Source: Capsicum annuum (taxonomy: Eukaryota; Streptophyta; Magnoliopsida; Solanales; Solanaceae). Taken from it: 64,000 nt of DNA. A program made the position numbers and the translations under genes. Shown piece by piece: positions 12,106 to 22,862 of this stretch. Numbering within the stretch: position 1 is the first letter of the stretch; each line of letters opens with the position of its first letter. Location of the stretch: the NCBI RefSeq assembly GCF_002878395.1, contig NC_061121.1, positions 50,717,482-50,781,481 on the forward strand, written 5' to 3'. The notes beneath the pieces were generated by a model that did no database searches, had not been told where the DNA came from, and saw only the letters and a program-made list of their open reading frames with translations.

Positions 12106-13024
12106 TATTATGTTATGTACTAATGATATTTTTAACTCACACTACTTACATTTTGTGTCAATTTATGTGATATATCTTCTCTGCTAAAAAAAATTTCAAT
12201 GATTGCTCAAGCACTTTCACGTAAGAAAAAAGCAAAACGTATCATATCTCGCACCATATCTTGATTGTATAAAATTTTAAAAAGAAAAAAAAATATTGAA
12301 ATTTGGAGCGTAAACTCAACTTTAGTTATTACTCAATTTGGAATCAAAACTCAAGTTTAAAATTAAAAACAAATGCTATTTTTAAAAAAAAATCATAATT
12401 TTTATATCCAAATGTCCACCAATATCAGTTCTCTTGACAAGTGTGTCAATACAGAAGAAACAGTGGTTATTTAATTTATTTATTTATTTATTTATTTATT
12501 ATTACTATTATTATTTAAAAAAGAAGACCAAAAGGAAATTAGTCCCCACTATAGTAGAGAGCCATCACTAACACCATCACTATCCATCAATAAATACAAA
12601 TTTTTTTTAACACCAAACAGACACTCTCTTGCTTGCCTCACTCTCTCAGAACTCTGTCCCCAATACAATCCACTCAATCGATCATCTTTACTTATTCAAT
12701 ATATTAAAAATAATTATTCATCTTGACTTTTAAAGAATAAAAAATAAAAAATAATGTATTATTTTATATTTATTTAATTTTTATTATTAATTCATTTTCT
12801 AATATTTAAATAATTTTAATTAATAAAATTGATATAATAAAATTATTTTTTTATTTTATTTTTTAAAAAAATATGTCAAAGTCACGCATGAATAAATAAA
12901 GATGAACCGAGGCAATATTTCTTTCTTTTATTTAACTTCTTTTTTCTGTTCTCCTCTTTTCTTTTTGATTGTTTGGCTGCTATATAAGTAGTGGAGTAAT
13001 TTTAATATATTTCTGATGTATGTA
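12106..13024. other. non-coding; TTTA microsatellite
   Basis: A run of TTTA units at about 12470-12500 is followed by ATT units. No gene. The C/T-rich segment at 12620-12690 could be a leader of a lost gene, but no frame follows it. Confidence 0.5.
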
Positions 13025-13758
13025 GAGGTGGGCATTCGGTTTGTTCAATTTGATTATTGAATATCGGCTCGATTCTTTAATTTTTGGATTAAGAAAAAAA
13101 AAATCATAATCAAACTAAAATTATTTCGATTTGGTTTAATTTTTACAAATTCGGTTTGGTTATGTCAATTTTAAAGATTAAAGTAGTGAGCATAAAATTG
13201 GTGATTTTTCTAGAAAATAATTTTTTTCAAACCTATTTTTTATTTCCAAATATAATTAATTCAACACGCATGAAATAACCATAAATATCGACCTCGCTGA
13301 GTTGTCGCCATTGACATGACAGTAGTGGCTGCACTCGGCAGCGACTGCCAACGGCAGTGACGAACTGAGCAAACGACTGCCGACTGCCGTTGGCGATGTT
13401 GAAATTTAAAACGAATTGAGGATGACTGAGCGCCACTTCAGCCTTCACGTTAATGTTAGGGTTTAAAACAAAGCAATATATTAAAATTTAGGATTACTAA
13501 ATGATTATAATTTATATATTTATGTGTTATATTAGATTATATTATATTTTTAGTATATATATATATTATAATATATTATTTATATAATTTAGATTTTTCG
13601 ATTTATTCGAATTATTTTTTAAAAAATTTAAAAACCAAACTGTTTAACCGAATTTCTAAAATTCCGAAATCAATCCGAAAAAATAAAAAATCAAACCAAA
13701 ATTAAATTTTAATTTAATTTTTTTATTTTTTTGATTTAAACCAAAATATGCCCAGTCC
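13025..13758. mobile_element. MITE-like element with GGTGGGCA ends
   Basis: The left end GAGGTGGGCATTCGGTTTG and the complemented right end GGACTGGGCATATTTTGGTTT form an imperfect inverted repeat. TA flanks both sides (13023-13024 and 13759-13760). Both flanks carry AT-rich sequence resembling degenerate complements (CGGTTTGGTT / AAACCAAAC). A GC-richer core at 13280-13450 gives a 71-residue frame on the minus strand that resembles no known protein. Confidence 0.5.
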
Positions 13759-14479
13759 TAGTTGTACGTACATTCATGCACAAGCAACACAATTTATAAA
13801 CCCCACACCACACCCTTTTAAAAAAATATAGTTAAATTTAGAAAGTTCCAAAAGAAAATTTCATGCAGAAGATCGCTATCATGAAAAGGATGGTCAAGAA
13901 ACTTTATTATATTTATATAGTAATCATTTTACTGATATACTTGGGAAAAAAATAGACTTAGGTATGTGCTCCTAGGAGAAAAATAATACTGTATTGCAAA
14001 ACATGCTTGTTGAAAACAAGATGTAAGAGGAGAAATACATAAGTTGACATGCAAATAGTTTTAGTTTTAAATTTAGCGTATATGAATGGACAATGTAAGA
14101 AGTATTATATGATTATCAGTTTAATTTAATATGTTATTGAGTAGTTATCTTTAAAATATTCTAATAGTACAAAAAATATTTTACATTCTATGTATAGAAG
14201 TTAAATCTAGTTTTGAACTTCAAAGAATTTACCGCTTTGAAGAGGTAATTAATCTTAACCTAAGAAAGCATTGGCGTGAGGTGGTGAAAACGTTCTCGAA
14301 CTTGACACAAGTTATTACTTTCTTCCTGAATTATGCTAGTACTAAAAACACCTCTACACTTGAATAAATGAATTTGAAAATGTCTCCAAGCTCATAGCTT
14401 TTAGTAATTTGTATTCACGCATATTTTGGGATGGACATGTTTAGTAATATTCACAACTTGATGGGACAAGTTTTTTTTT
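13759..14479. other. non-coding, nothing recognised
   Basis: AT-rich, no open frames, no element ends. A T-run at 14470-14485 abuts the probable SINE that follows. Confidence 0.5.
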
Positions 14480-14745
14480 TTTTTTAAAAAAAGAATGTTT
14501 GGAAACCACAGCCTCTATCATAGCCTTTGGGCTTTGGGTGAGTACGTTTTGGACTTCAGGTGAGTACTTTGCGGTAATCTGTTAACTTTATAATAGCTTG
14601 CAAAGCACACAGGAAATATAAACTGCACTTTTAGACAAGCCCCAAGCGACGAGCTCATAATTGAGCGACAGACAGAGGCTGAATTTGACTTTTACATTTC
14701 CCACATGCATGGGAGACCCACCTCTCAACCACTCAACCAAGGGCT
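14480..14745 (-). repeat. probable tRNA-derived SINE
   Basis: Read on the minus strand, the element starts at about 14745 with CCTTGGTTGAGTGGTTGAGA, close to the D-arm/A-box region of a tRNA (TGGTTGAGTGG). A degenerate B-box-like AAGTCAAATTC follows about 60 bases on. The unit runs to an A-rich tail (the T-run at 14470-14490 on the plus strand). Length and layout suit a SINE; I did not find target duplications. Confidence 0.42.
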
Positions 14746-15414
14746 AATACAACTATTTCTAGAGCGTTATAAAAAAATGGATCTTTTTATCTCCAAGACT
14801 ATTGCTACTCCTATTGCTTTAATAGTGAAGGTAAGTAGTACTAAATTTCTGAAATGAAGGGTCTAGGGGAAAAGACTTGTCAAATTTTACTCTCTCGTAG
14901 TTGTCAGCTTGGTAGATATTGAAACTCTCTCGTAGTTGTCAGCTTGGTAGATATTGAAAGCAACTTATGATACAACAAGAACAGTAAAATAATTAAGTTT
15001 CAATTTCTAAAAGCTAGATCGATGTCACAAGTATTTGTATATATTATAAATGCATACTTTATTTATGTGTCAGTTTATTTTGGTAAGGAAAGACACAACA
15101 ATATGTTACTTAGCAAAGAAATTGAAGTCAGCCATGCCTAATAAAGAAGTAATTATGTAAATAAAAGTATATTTTACGTGTTTAATTTATGAAAAGGAAT
15201 TATTTTGTTTTCTAACTTAAACAACTCTTAGACGAGATAGTAATACATTAAAACTAGCCTCAACAAATCATTTGTGAATATAATACTAGGCTCAACTCAA
15301 TTATGCATGCCTTGATCTAAACCGGTTGAAGTCGACTAATTAATTTGTATTATAAAGATTCATCGTATATGGCTCGATTCTTTTCATGTTAATCGTCAAT
15401 GTACTGTAATCCTA
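14746..15414. other. non-coding; 35-bp tandem duplication
   Basis: ACTCTCTCGTAGTTGTCAGC TTGGTAGATATTGAA (35 bp) occurs twice back to back at 14889-14958 with no differences I can see, so the event is recent. Nothing else recognised. Bases 15410-15414 (TCCTA) are the left target duplication of copia element 2. Confidence 0.55.
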
Positions 15415-15888
15415 TGTTAACTTAATAGCGAAATACACCACAGATTCACATAAACCAAGAACATCTATAAGTAACGGAATATGAGGGAGAAAAGGTGCGT
15501 ATCTTTGTCCGTCATTGCTTACACGTAACTGAAGACGAATTAGGCTGAGTCTTCCTCTCCTTTGCTTATAATGGTTGGCAGCTTATGGGAATGCGTCTTA
15601 TGTTAAAGCCAGGAGAGGGGACCTAACTTTATATTTATAGACTTAAAAACCTTAACCTAGTGTACCCCCATTATGGGCTCACAGGTCTACTACAGGCCTA
15701 CACTATTGCTAACCCACACCAATAACATGAAATGGATACAGGCTCATATGGAATCTGCATGAATACACGGTCTGTGTCTTTTCCACCAACTAATAACATC
15801 AACCCATTTTACTTTAATGTAATAAAAAGTTAATGTTAAGTCCACATAAAATAAATAATTCTTCCACATAAAATAAATAATTCTAACA
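15415..15888 (-). repeat. 3' LTR of copia element 2
   Basis: 474 bp, TGTTAACTTAATAGCG to ATTCTAACA. A 22-bp piece (CTTCCACATAAAATAAATAATT, given here as CTTCCACATAAA... ) is tandemly duplicated at 15861-15882 next to its parent at 15841-15860. The other LTR has one copy, which explains the length difference. Confidence 0.9.
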
Positions 15889-15900
15889 TTCTCCCACTTG
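15889..15900 (-). other. polypurine tract, copia element 2
   Basis: Minus strand reads CAAGTGGGAGAA immediately upstream of the 3' LTR, the usual position and composition. Confidence 0.75.
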
Positions 15901-16655
15901 GACAACGTTAACTTTTAAAGAAAAGTTTTGAAAGACTTATTTTTTATGAAAATGACTCTCGGGCTGAATAGACAGTGGCCATAAAAATATAGTGGTGGGA
16001 CACTATTTCCAACATAGTTCAGTCAAGCAAAACATCATTGTTGAACTGCAGCAGTATTTGCATCAACCAACGATACAAGACTAGTCCACAATTACTAACA
16101 CTGAAGTTTTGAAGACATAAACCAAGTGATGTGGTAGTGTAGCAAGAAATAGCCAACTTGGACTCCAAATCAAGGCTATTTCATTGTTAGTCCTTCAAAC
16201 GATTTTTCATATCAACATGTACGCTTAAAATCAACATGCGTACCATAGAAAAATCGTGACCGCAATTTTCTATTACAACATGTGTGAGCACTAAAATAAC
16301 ATGTGCTTCAGCAGAAAATCTTGATTTTCAAGGTTCAACATATGCAACATATTACATGGTGCAACAACCAGAAAATCCACAAGACAGAATGATATACCAT
16401 ATATGTCTCCAAAAGAAAGGTCCAATAAAACAACAATATGATCTTATCAATATGAGACATAGCCAACACGTAAGGCAAAAAAAGCCTTAATATAGTAAAA
16501 TAATATTAAAGTATGCACAATAATAATCAACAACATAAATGATAGCAAAATCTACCATAGCATAAATGTCAATTCAAGAGATAATATCACCATAAGCCTG
16601 AAACAATAAGGTGAATAGTCTAATGACAAATGAATAACTATATTAAATAGTCTCT
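15901..16655 (-). other. 3' untranslated part of copia element 2
   Basis: About 750 bp between the RNase H end and the polypurine tract. No protein signature. It is A-rich on the plus strand; the 68-residue frame at 16284-16490 on the plus strand opposes the element and is not supported. Confidence 0.6.
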
Positions 16656-17039
16656 CTAACTCAACAAATCAAATGACTCAACAACACCCATATTCTGAAC
16701 ATGTTGCATAAAAACTATGGGTTTTAGCCCCTTGGTTCGTGGATCAGCAAACATCAAATCGGTAGGTATATGTTCAATCACAATGTTCTCCCCTTTAACC
16801 ATATCTCTTACAGCGAGGTATTTTATTTTCATATGCTTAGAAGCTGGAGGAGATTCATTATTTTTTGAATAAAACACAGTTGCCTTGTTGTCACAATAAA
16901 TCTTCAAGGGCCTAGAGATGGAATCAACTACCACAAGTTCTAAAATAAAATTCTTAAGCAAAATGGCTTCTGTAGCTGCACCATAACAAGCTACGAATTC
17001 TGCTTGTATAGTGGAAGATGTTGTAAGAGTTTGTTTCAC
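16656..17039 (-). pseudogene. copia element 2: RNase H end of Pol
   Basis: 127 residues: MKQTLTTSSTIQAEFVACYG (active-site Glu in AEF), then PLKIYCDNKATVFYSKNN (active-site Asp in CDN), ASKHMKIKYLAVRDMVKG and HIPTDLMFADPRTKGL. The closing motif is typical of copia RNase H (ADxLTKGL), changed to ADPRTKGL here. The first catalytic Asp region lies upstream at about 17040-17150 in a damaged frame. Connects in order with the RT piece at 17563-17808. Confidence 0.87.
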
Positions 17040-17562
17040 ACTCTTCCAAGATATTGCACTCCTGCAAATATAAAGATAAAGCTAGAAGTGAATCTCAAAT
17101 CATCAGGACACCCAGCAAAGTTTGAGTCTGTGGAACCAATTACCTCAAGATCGTCAACCCTTTTATACACTAACATATGATCTCTTGTCTTTTTCAAGTA
17201 CCTCATTACTTTCTTAGCAGCAACCCAATGACTTCTTCCTAGATTATTTTAATAACGTCCAAGAGCATTGACAATGAAAGCAATGTTAGGACGAGTGCAA
17301 ACTTATGCATACATAAGACTTCCAACAACACTTGGATAAGGCACATCTTTCATAGAATCTTTCTCAAGATCATTTTTGGGACACAAGTCTAGGCTTAACT
17401 TATCACCTTTCACCACAGGGACATCACCGGGCTTACAATTTTCTATTTGAAATATTTTTAAAATACGATCAATATAGGCCTTTTGTGAAAGCCCAAATAA
17501 CTTATGAGATCTATATCGTCAAATCTCAATGCCCAGAACAAATAATGTCTCTCCTAGATCTT

Positions 17563-18150
17563 TCATATCAAAATTTTGTTCAATGAATGCTTAGTTTCGT
17601 GTAACAGCCCCAAATTATTACTAGCAAGTAAAATATCATCAATATAAAGAGTGAGAATGATAAACTTACTCCCACTGATCTTGAGATAGATGCAATGATC
17701 AATCTTGTTCTCCACAAATTTCATAGAAGTGATAGTTTCCTCAAAATTCAAGTACCACCGTCGAGAAGCTTGCTTCAAGCCATAGATAGATTTCTTCAAT
17801 TTACACACAAGATGCTCACTGCCTTTACCAACAAAATCTTAGGGTTATTGCATGTAAACCTCTCCATTAAGATCGTCATTCAAAAAGGTTGTCTTTACAC
17901 CCATCTGATGTAGCTCAAGATCAAAATGGGCTATCAATAGCATAATGATCCTAAAAGAATCCTTACATGACACTGGTGAAAAAGTCTCATTGTAATCAAC
18001 CCTTCTCGTAGTGTGAATCCTTTAGCAACTAATCTCGCCTTGAATCATTCAACGTTTCCATTAAAATCCTTCTTTGTCTTAAAAATCCATTTACATCCAA
18101 CAACCTTCTGTCCTTTAAAAAGTTATGAAAGCTCCCACACATCATTTCTA
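17563..18150 (-). pseudogene. copia element 2: reverse transcriptase
   Basis: Around 18060-18110 the minus strand gives CKWIFKTKKDFNGN, the first conserved RT block. Several frame changes follow. From 17808 the frame is clean: MCKLKKSIYGLKQASRRWYL and HCIYLKISGSKFIILTLYIDD with the catalytic pair intact in YIDDILLAS (about 17630-17660). It then loses frame after HSLNKIL. Downstream, 17050-17560 shows RT-RNase H connection remnants (YPSVVGSLMYA-like) with stops. Confidence 0.85.
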
Positions 18151-18185
18151 CTCATGGATTTCATCTCTTCAGACATGGCATGAAG

Positions 18186-18446
18186 TCACATCTTTGATTG
18201 AGCATATGATAAAGCTTCAGAAAAGGTTATAGGATTAACAATGTCACCTTCAGCTAGATATACTAAATAATCATCTGATAGCGGCGATCGTCTTAGTCTA
18301 CTTGATCTTCTTAAAGTATGAACCTCTTGATCAACAACAGCAGGTGCCTGAACCACTTCTTCAATAATAGGCACCTGAATTTCTGCAGGTACAAAGTCAT
18401 CATCTTGCCCATGTATATGAGGTTCATCATGTATAGGTGCAGACAC
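18186..18446 (-). pseudogene. copia element 2: integrase-RT linker
   Basis: 86-residue open stretch rich in acidic and proline residues, with VHTLRRSSRLRRSPLSDDYL. The RRSSR-x-R motif just before RT is a usual landmark in plant copia polyproteins, followed by the region where RT starts (SYAQSKM). Confidence 0.75.
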
Positions 18447-18599
18447 AAATGATTCTGAGGTAATAGTAAGAGGAATTCTGACAGCTTTAATACTTTCAGT
18501 TGGCTCACGAGCAATATGCTGAGAACAATCCTTATTGGCAACATCAAATTCAAGAAAGTTTGCATTTTGAGATTCAAACTATTTTTGTTCCCTTTGTAC

Positions 18600-19423
18600 G
18601 ACAGTAGAACCTGTATCCTTTAGAATGATCTGGATAATCAATGAAAAAACTACGCTAGATTCTAGGTTCAGTTTTCTTTTCTGAAGGGTTATATATCTTT
18701 ACCTCCATAGGACATCCCCAAACTCGAAAATAATTTAAACTGAATTTTCTATTGGTCTACAACTCAAAAAGAGTTTTAGATACTGGCTTGGAAGGGACAC
18801 GATTAAGAATATACATGGAGGTTTTAATAGTTTCACCCCAAAGGAACTTGGATAAGTTAGATCTACCCATCATACTTCTCATCATATCTTTTAAAGTACG
18901 ATTTTGCCTTTCGGCTACACCATTTTGGTCAAGACTTCCAGGTATGGTGTACTGGGCAGCTATGCTACAATCTTATAGATATTTGGCAAAGGGTCTCATC
19001 TGTTGCCTAGTCTCAATGTATCTATCATAGTACTCACCCCCACAGTCAGACCTCACAATCTTAATGACTTCTCCCAGTTGTTTCTCTACTTTAGTTTTAA
19101 ACACTTTGATCATTTTAAGAGAATCTGATTTTTCTTTAATAAGAAAAACATAACCCATACCAAGAAAAGTTACCAATAAAGGTGATAAAATAACTTGAAT
19201 CACATATTGTAGTAGAATATGGACCACTTATGTCTATGTGAATGGTTTCCAACAAACCAAAACTACGAGTAGTATTCTTTTTTCTTGTTTTAGTCAATTT
19301 TCCTCTAATGCAATCAATGCATGTTCCTATGTCCCCAAAATCAAGAGAAGGTAAAATATTAGACTTAATCAATCTATCAACTCTATCTTTAGAGATATGA
19401 CCTAAACGCATATGCCACAACAA
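18600..19423 (-). pseudogene. copia element 2: integrase
   Basis: Pre-integrase zinc finger at 19423-19290: LWHMRLGHISKDRVDRL then CIDCIRGK (H-H-C-C present). The core follows with HIDISGPY (first Asp), KIVRSDCGGEYYD (second Asp, about 19030-19060) and, at about 18880-18930, PGSLDQNGVAERQNRTLKDM (catalytic Glu). All three acidic residues are still there, but a frame change at about 19140-19220 and stops near 18970 break the protein. C-terminal part continues to about 18600. Confidence 0.85.
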
Positions 19424-19486
19424 GTTTGATTTTTTATTTAAAATTGATCATTTAGACCCAACAATTTCAAAATTAAAAGAGTTGTA

Positions 19487-19870
19487 TTAAAAATCAGAAG
19501 TCAAGGAAATTTTGAACAAACCATCAGATAGGATTCCATGACCAACAACTCGGGAGTTCAAAAGCAAATTAATTTTTCCATTAAAAAAATTAAAATCATA
19601 ACCAAATCTGTCTAAAACTGGAATAGAAATCAAATTCTGCCTAAAAGAAGGTACATAAAGAGTGTTTTCTAGAACAAGTTTATAGACAATTTCTAAGTCT
19701 AAAATTATAGTTCCTATGAACACTACTTCAACTTGAACATCTGTGGCGACTCTAATTCTTGACTCCGTTTCCTTTGGCTTTCTTTTATTTTTGAACCCCT
19801 GTAAGGAAATGGCAACATGAGCAGTAGCTCTACTATCAAACCACCAAGAATTAATAGGGACATCTACAAA
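19487..19870 (-). pseudogene. copia element 2: protease region
   Basis: At about 19810-19870 the minus strand reads SWWFDSRATAHVAI, the copia aspartic protease site (family: D-S-G/A-A-T-x-H). Arg replaces the small residue after Ser, so activity is doubtful. From 19723 come LVLENTLYVPSFRQNLISIP and FNFFNGKINLLLNSRVVGHG, which link protease to pre-integrase in copia Pol. Separated from gag by a short stretch with stops. Confidence 0.8.
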
Positions 19871-19901
19871 GTGTGACTCAAAACAAACAAGAGCTAGGTA
19901 A

Positions 19902-20749
19902 TTACCTTCTTTTGACTCCTTTTCTTATCCAAGAATGAAATTTGGTGTAATCTCTCTGCTTGTGACCAGATTTCTTACAAAAGAAGCAATTTTTTTTTAA
20001 ATTCGTGTTATTGGTCCCAGGATAATCAGTCTGATCTTTATCATGCCTTTTGTTGTCCTGACCTTTTCTAAAAGTATGATTATTAGATCTTTCAAACATC
20101 CTAGGCCCCTTGCTAGAGCTTGCTTTGGAATCATGAGAAGCTAACATGGCAACCTCACCCTTCTCCTTTTTAATTTTTTCCTTTTCAACAACACATTTAG
20201 AGATGAGATCATTGATTGACCAAGATTCATCCTAAGTATTATAGGCAGTTTTTATTTGGCTAAACTCAGCAGGCAAAGAGTTAAGAGCAGAGTGAACAAT
20301 GTAAGTATCAGGAAGAGTTATTTCAAGAGTTTTTAATTTGGACTGAATGTGGACCATCTTAAGTATGTAATCTCTAACACCCTCAGTAAAGTCATACCTC
20401 ATCCCTGCAAGTTTATTCATTAGATCTCCAGTCTCAGCCTTATTGGATACAAGATACATTTCTTCCACTTAGGCAAGAAACTTTTTGGCATTGGTAGTTT
20501 CAGACAAGCCACTTTTGAGATGCTTGGCAATTGACCTCCTAAAGGCAAGGATGCTAGCCTATTAGATCTCTCCCACTTAGCATAAAGTTCTTTTTCAGCA
20601 GCTGTACTAAAATCAGTGAGAGGTGGAGACTCATCCTCACACAAGGCTTGATCTATGTTAGCCATGCCCAAAGCAAATTCAAGATCTTCTTTCCACCGCT
20701 TAAAGTTAGAGCCCGAAAGAACCACAACTTCAGCATTGTTATTGTTCAA
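19902..20749 (-). pseudogene. copia element 2: gag
   Basis: Starts at 20749 (MNNNNAEVVVLSGSNFKRWK) with the capsid N-terminus, FALGMANIDQAL and YAKWERSNRLA. It resumes from 20468 with TGDLMNKLAGMRYDFTEGVR and LKTLEITLPDTYIVHSALNS. Further on there is a basic, Ser-rich segment and a nucleocapsid zinc knuckle CFFCKKSGHKQRDYTKF at about 19940-19990. The last Cys of the CCHC knuckle is Tyr here, so zinc binding is probably lost. Frame changes at about 20470-20570 and 20150-20230. Confidence 0.85.
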
Positions 20750-21351
20750 ATAAATGGTAACTGTTCACAACACAACATGAATGAATTTGTCAATTTAGCA
20801 AGGCATAAGAATAACAATCTTATCACAACGATGAGTCCCGCAGCATCTACAAGTAGCCCCCCTTTAGGCAGGGCAAGAAAATATTTTCAATATTAGAAAC
20901 CTATCCCCTTTGGGTAGATAAATTTTCTAAAATCAAAATGTTTTCACATAATGGAGCTCATCACAATACTAATTTAAAACACACAATAAATCTCCTTTGG
21001 GTAGATCATTATATGTTCTAACTTAGTGATATCCCTCAAAATGGATTAAACATGTCTCATAAAGCAAAACAAATAGGTCACTTTGGTGTACACTATTTAC
21101 CCTAATTTATAAAACAAATTCAATCTCAGGGATTCAACATGTCATTACTTAATTTGCTCATGTGACACAGCACATAACCACATAATTAAAAATATTATAA
21201 ATAAAATTAACACTTTATCACCAAGAAACGCAGCGGAAAAGAAAATTAAATTAGTGATAATATTAAACAAATTTCAAAACTCAAATCATGTTGAGGTTCT
21301 CGAAAAATACATCATAGTATTCAGTCAAAGGGTTCAACATCTATGTGAAAA
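20750..21351 (-). other. leader of copia element 2
   Basis: About 600 bp between the primer site and gag. No protein. It contains TCTCCTTTGGGTAGAT-like repeats on the plus strand near 20900-21010. Confidence 0.6.
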
Positions 21352-21364
21352 GCTTTTGATACCA
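21352..21364 (-). other. primer binding site, copia element 2
   Basis: Minus strand reads TGGTATCAAAAGC two bases inside the 5' LTR. This is the initiator-Met tRNA complement (TGGTATCAGAGC) with one change, the standard primer of plant copia elements. Confidence 0.85.
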
Positions 21365-21366
21365 AG

Positions 21367-21819
21367 TGTTAAATTAATAGCAAAACACACCACAAATTCA
21401 GATAAATGAAGAACACCTATAAGTAACAAAATATGAGGAAGGAAAGGTGCATACCTTTGTCCGTCATTGCTTACATGTAAATGAAGACGAACTAGGCTGA
21501 GTCTTCCTCTCCTTTGCTTATAACGGTTGACAGCTTATGGGAATGCGTCTTATGTTAAAGTCAGGAGAGGGGGACCTAACTTTATATTTATAGGCTTAAA
21601 AGCCTTAACCTAGTTCACCCCCATTATGGGCTCACAGATCTACTACAGGCCTACACTATTGTCAGTCCACACCAATAACATGAAATGGATATAGGCTCAT
21701 ATGGAATCCACATGAATACACTGTCTGTGTCTTGTCCACCAACTAATAACATCAGCCTGTTTTACTTTAATGTAATAAAAAATTAATGTTAAGTCCACAT
21801 AAAATAAATAATTCTAACA
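21367..21819 (-). repeat. 5' LTR of copia element 2
   Basis: 453 bp, TGTTAAATTAATAGC to ATTCTAACA. About 40 substitutions against 15415-15888 over the aligned length by my reading, many of them C/T or G/A, as expected from decay of methylated cytosines. Confidence 0.9.
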
Positions 21820-21824
21820 TCCTA

Positions 21825-22862
21825 ATCTTTTATTCCCCGTGTTATGTATATTGATCATCGAGTAATTTTCTTAGATGGTCACTTAACTAAAGTAGTTGTT
21901 AACATCTCAAAAAATCTCTTTTTTTGTTAATAACTATTAGTTGAACGATCATATGAAAGCTGATTTTTAAAAAGATAAGTATTTAAGAAAATGCAAGGAA
22001 GAAACTAGAATGGAAGTACAGTTTGGACAATATATTTCGTCTAGTCCATATATAAATTTTTGTCACACGCACATATAAAATTACGTACATTTTGTATTTA
22101 GTGTGTGTGAGAGGGATGTGTAAAATGTTAGGTACAAAACTGAGAAGACTACACAGGAAAGTACTGTTATGTCTTACCATTATATACATATGTAATGTAA
22201 TGAATGATAACTGCAAAACCGTTTTGAGTGTTCATTGTTGAGTTGTTGTACGTACGATATTATTCAGTTCTTTATCGAATTCAATGAGTTCTCTAGGTAT
22301 TCCTACCCTATATATGCACTAATTAATCTAAGTACGTGTTGGATCGAAAAAGTGTAACAAGAAGGGTTCAAATCCTAGATAGTACTTCTTTCATTCCAAA
22401 TTAATTAGTTATCATATTTCGTTTACAATACTCCGTCTAACTAATTTACAAAATTAAATTGAATTAGATCAACCTCAATATTTACAATTAAGATTTAGAT
22501 CTTTAAAAATTTCTCCGATCAACTGCCACAACATTATACAACTAATAATTGCAATTTTGAAAGGCGTATTCAGAATTTCGAAAGAATAGATGCACTATTA
22601 TAAAAAGGTGAATGAAGGTATTGAGATCGATTGAATCCATTGAGTTTTTGTTGTATCATCCACTACTACCAGTTTTAATATATACATTTGGTTTAATTAT
22701 ATAAACATTCTACACAGATAAAAGAATTAGGAATTGTCAGTGTGACAGACTGACAGACTTGAAAATTTTGAAATATTAAAACCAAAAAAAAAACATTAAT
22801 TAACACAAAAAGTGCTACCAATAATCTATATCTATCTATAATCTATAATCTATAATCTATAA
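21825..22862. other. non-coding; fragment of a Stowaway-like MITE
   Basis: At about 22388-22430 TTCATTCCAAATTAATTAGT and TATCATATTTCG resemble the left end of the MITE at 11864, but no right end is seen. TCTATAA units repeat just before the Helitron at 22825-22870. A 77-residue minus-strand frame at 21983-22216 matches nothing. Confidence 0.45.

Larger units (their letters stand above)
15415..21819 (-). mobile_element. Ty1/copia LTR retrotransposon 2
   Basis: Complete architecture on the minus strand: 5' LTR 21367-21819, primer site, leader, gag, protease, integrase, RT, RNase H, polypurine tract, 3' LTR 15415-15888. TCCTA at 15410-15414 and again at 21820-21824 is a perfect 5-bp target duplication, so ends are exact. 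LTRs agree at roughly 90 percent by eye. Coding region has several stops and frameshifts, so it is not autonomous, but it is better preserved than element 1. Confidence 0.93.
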
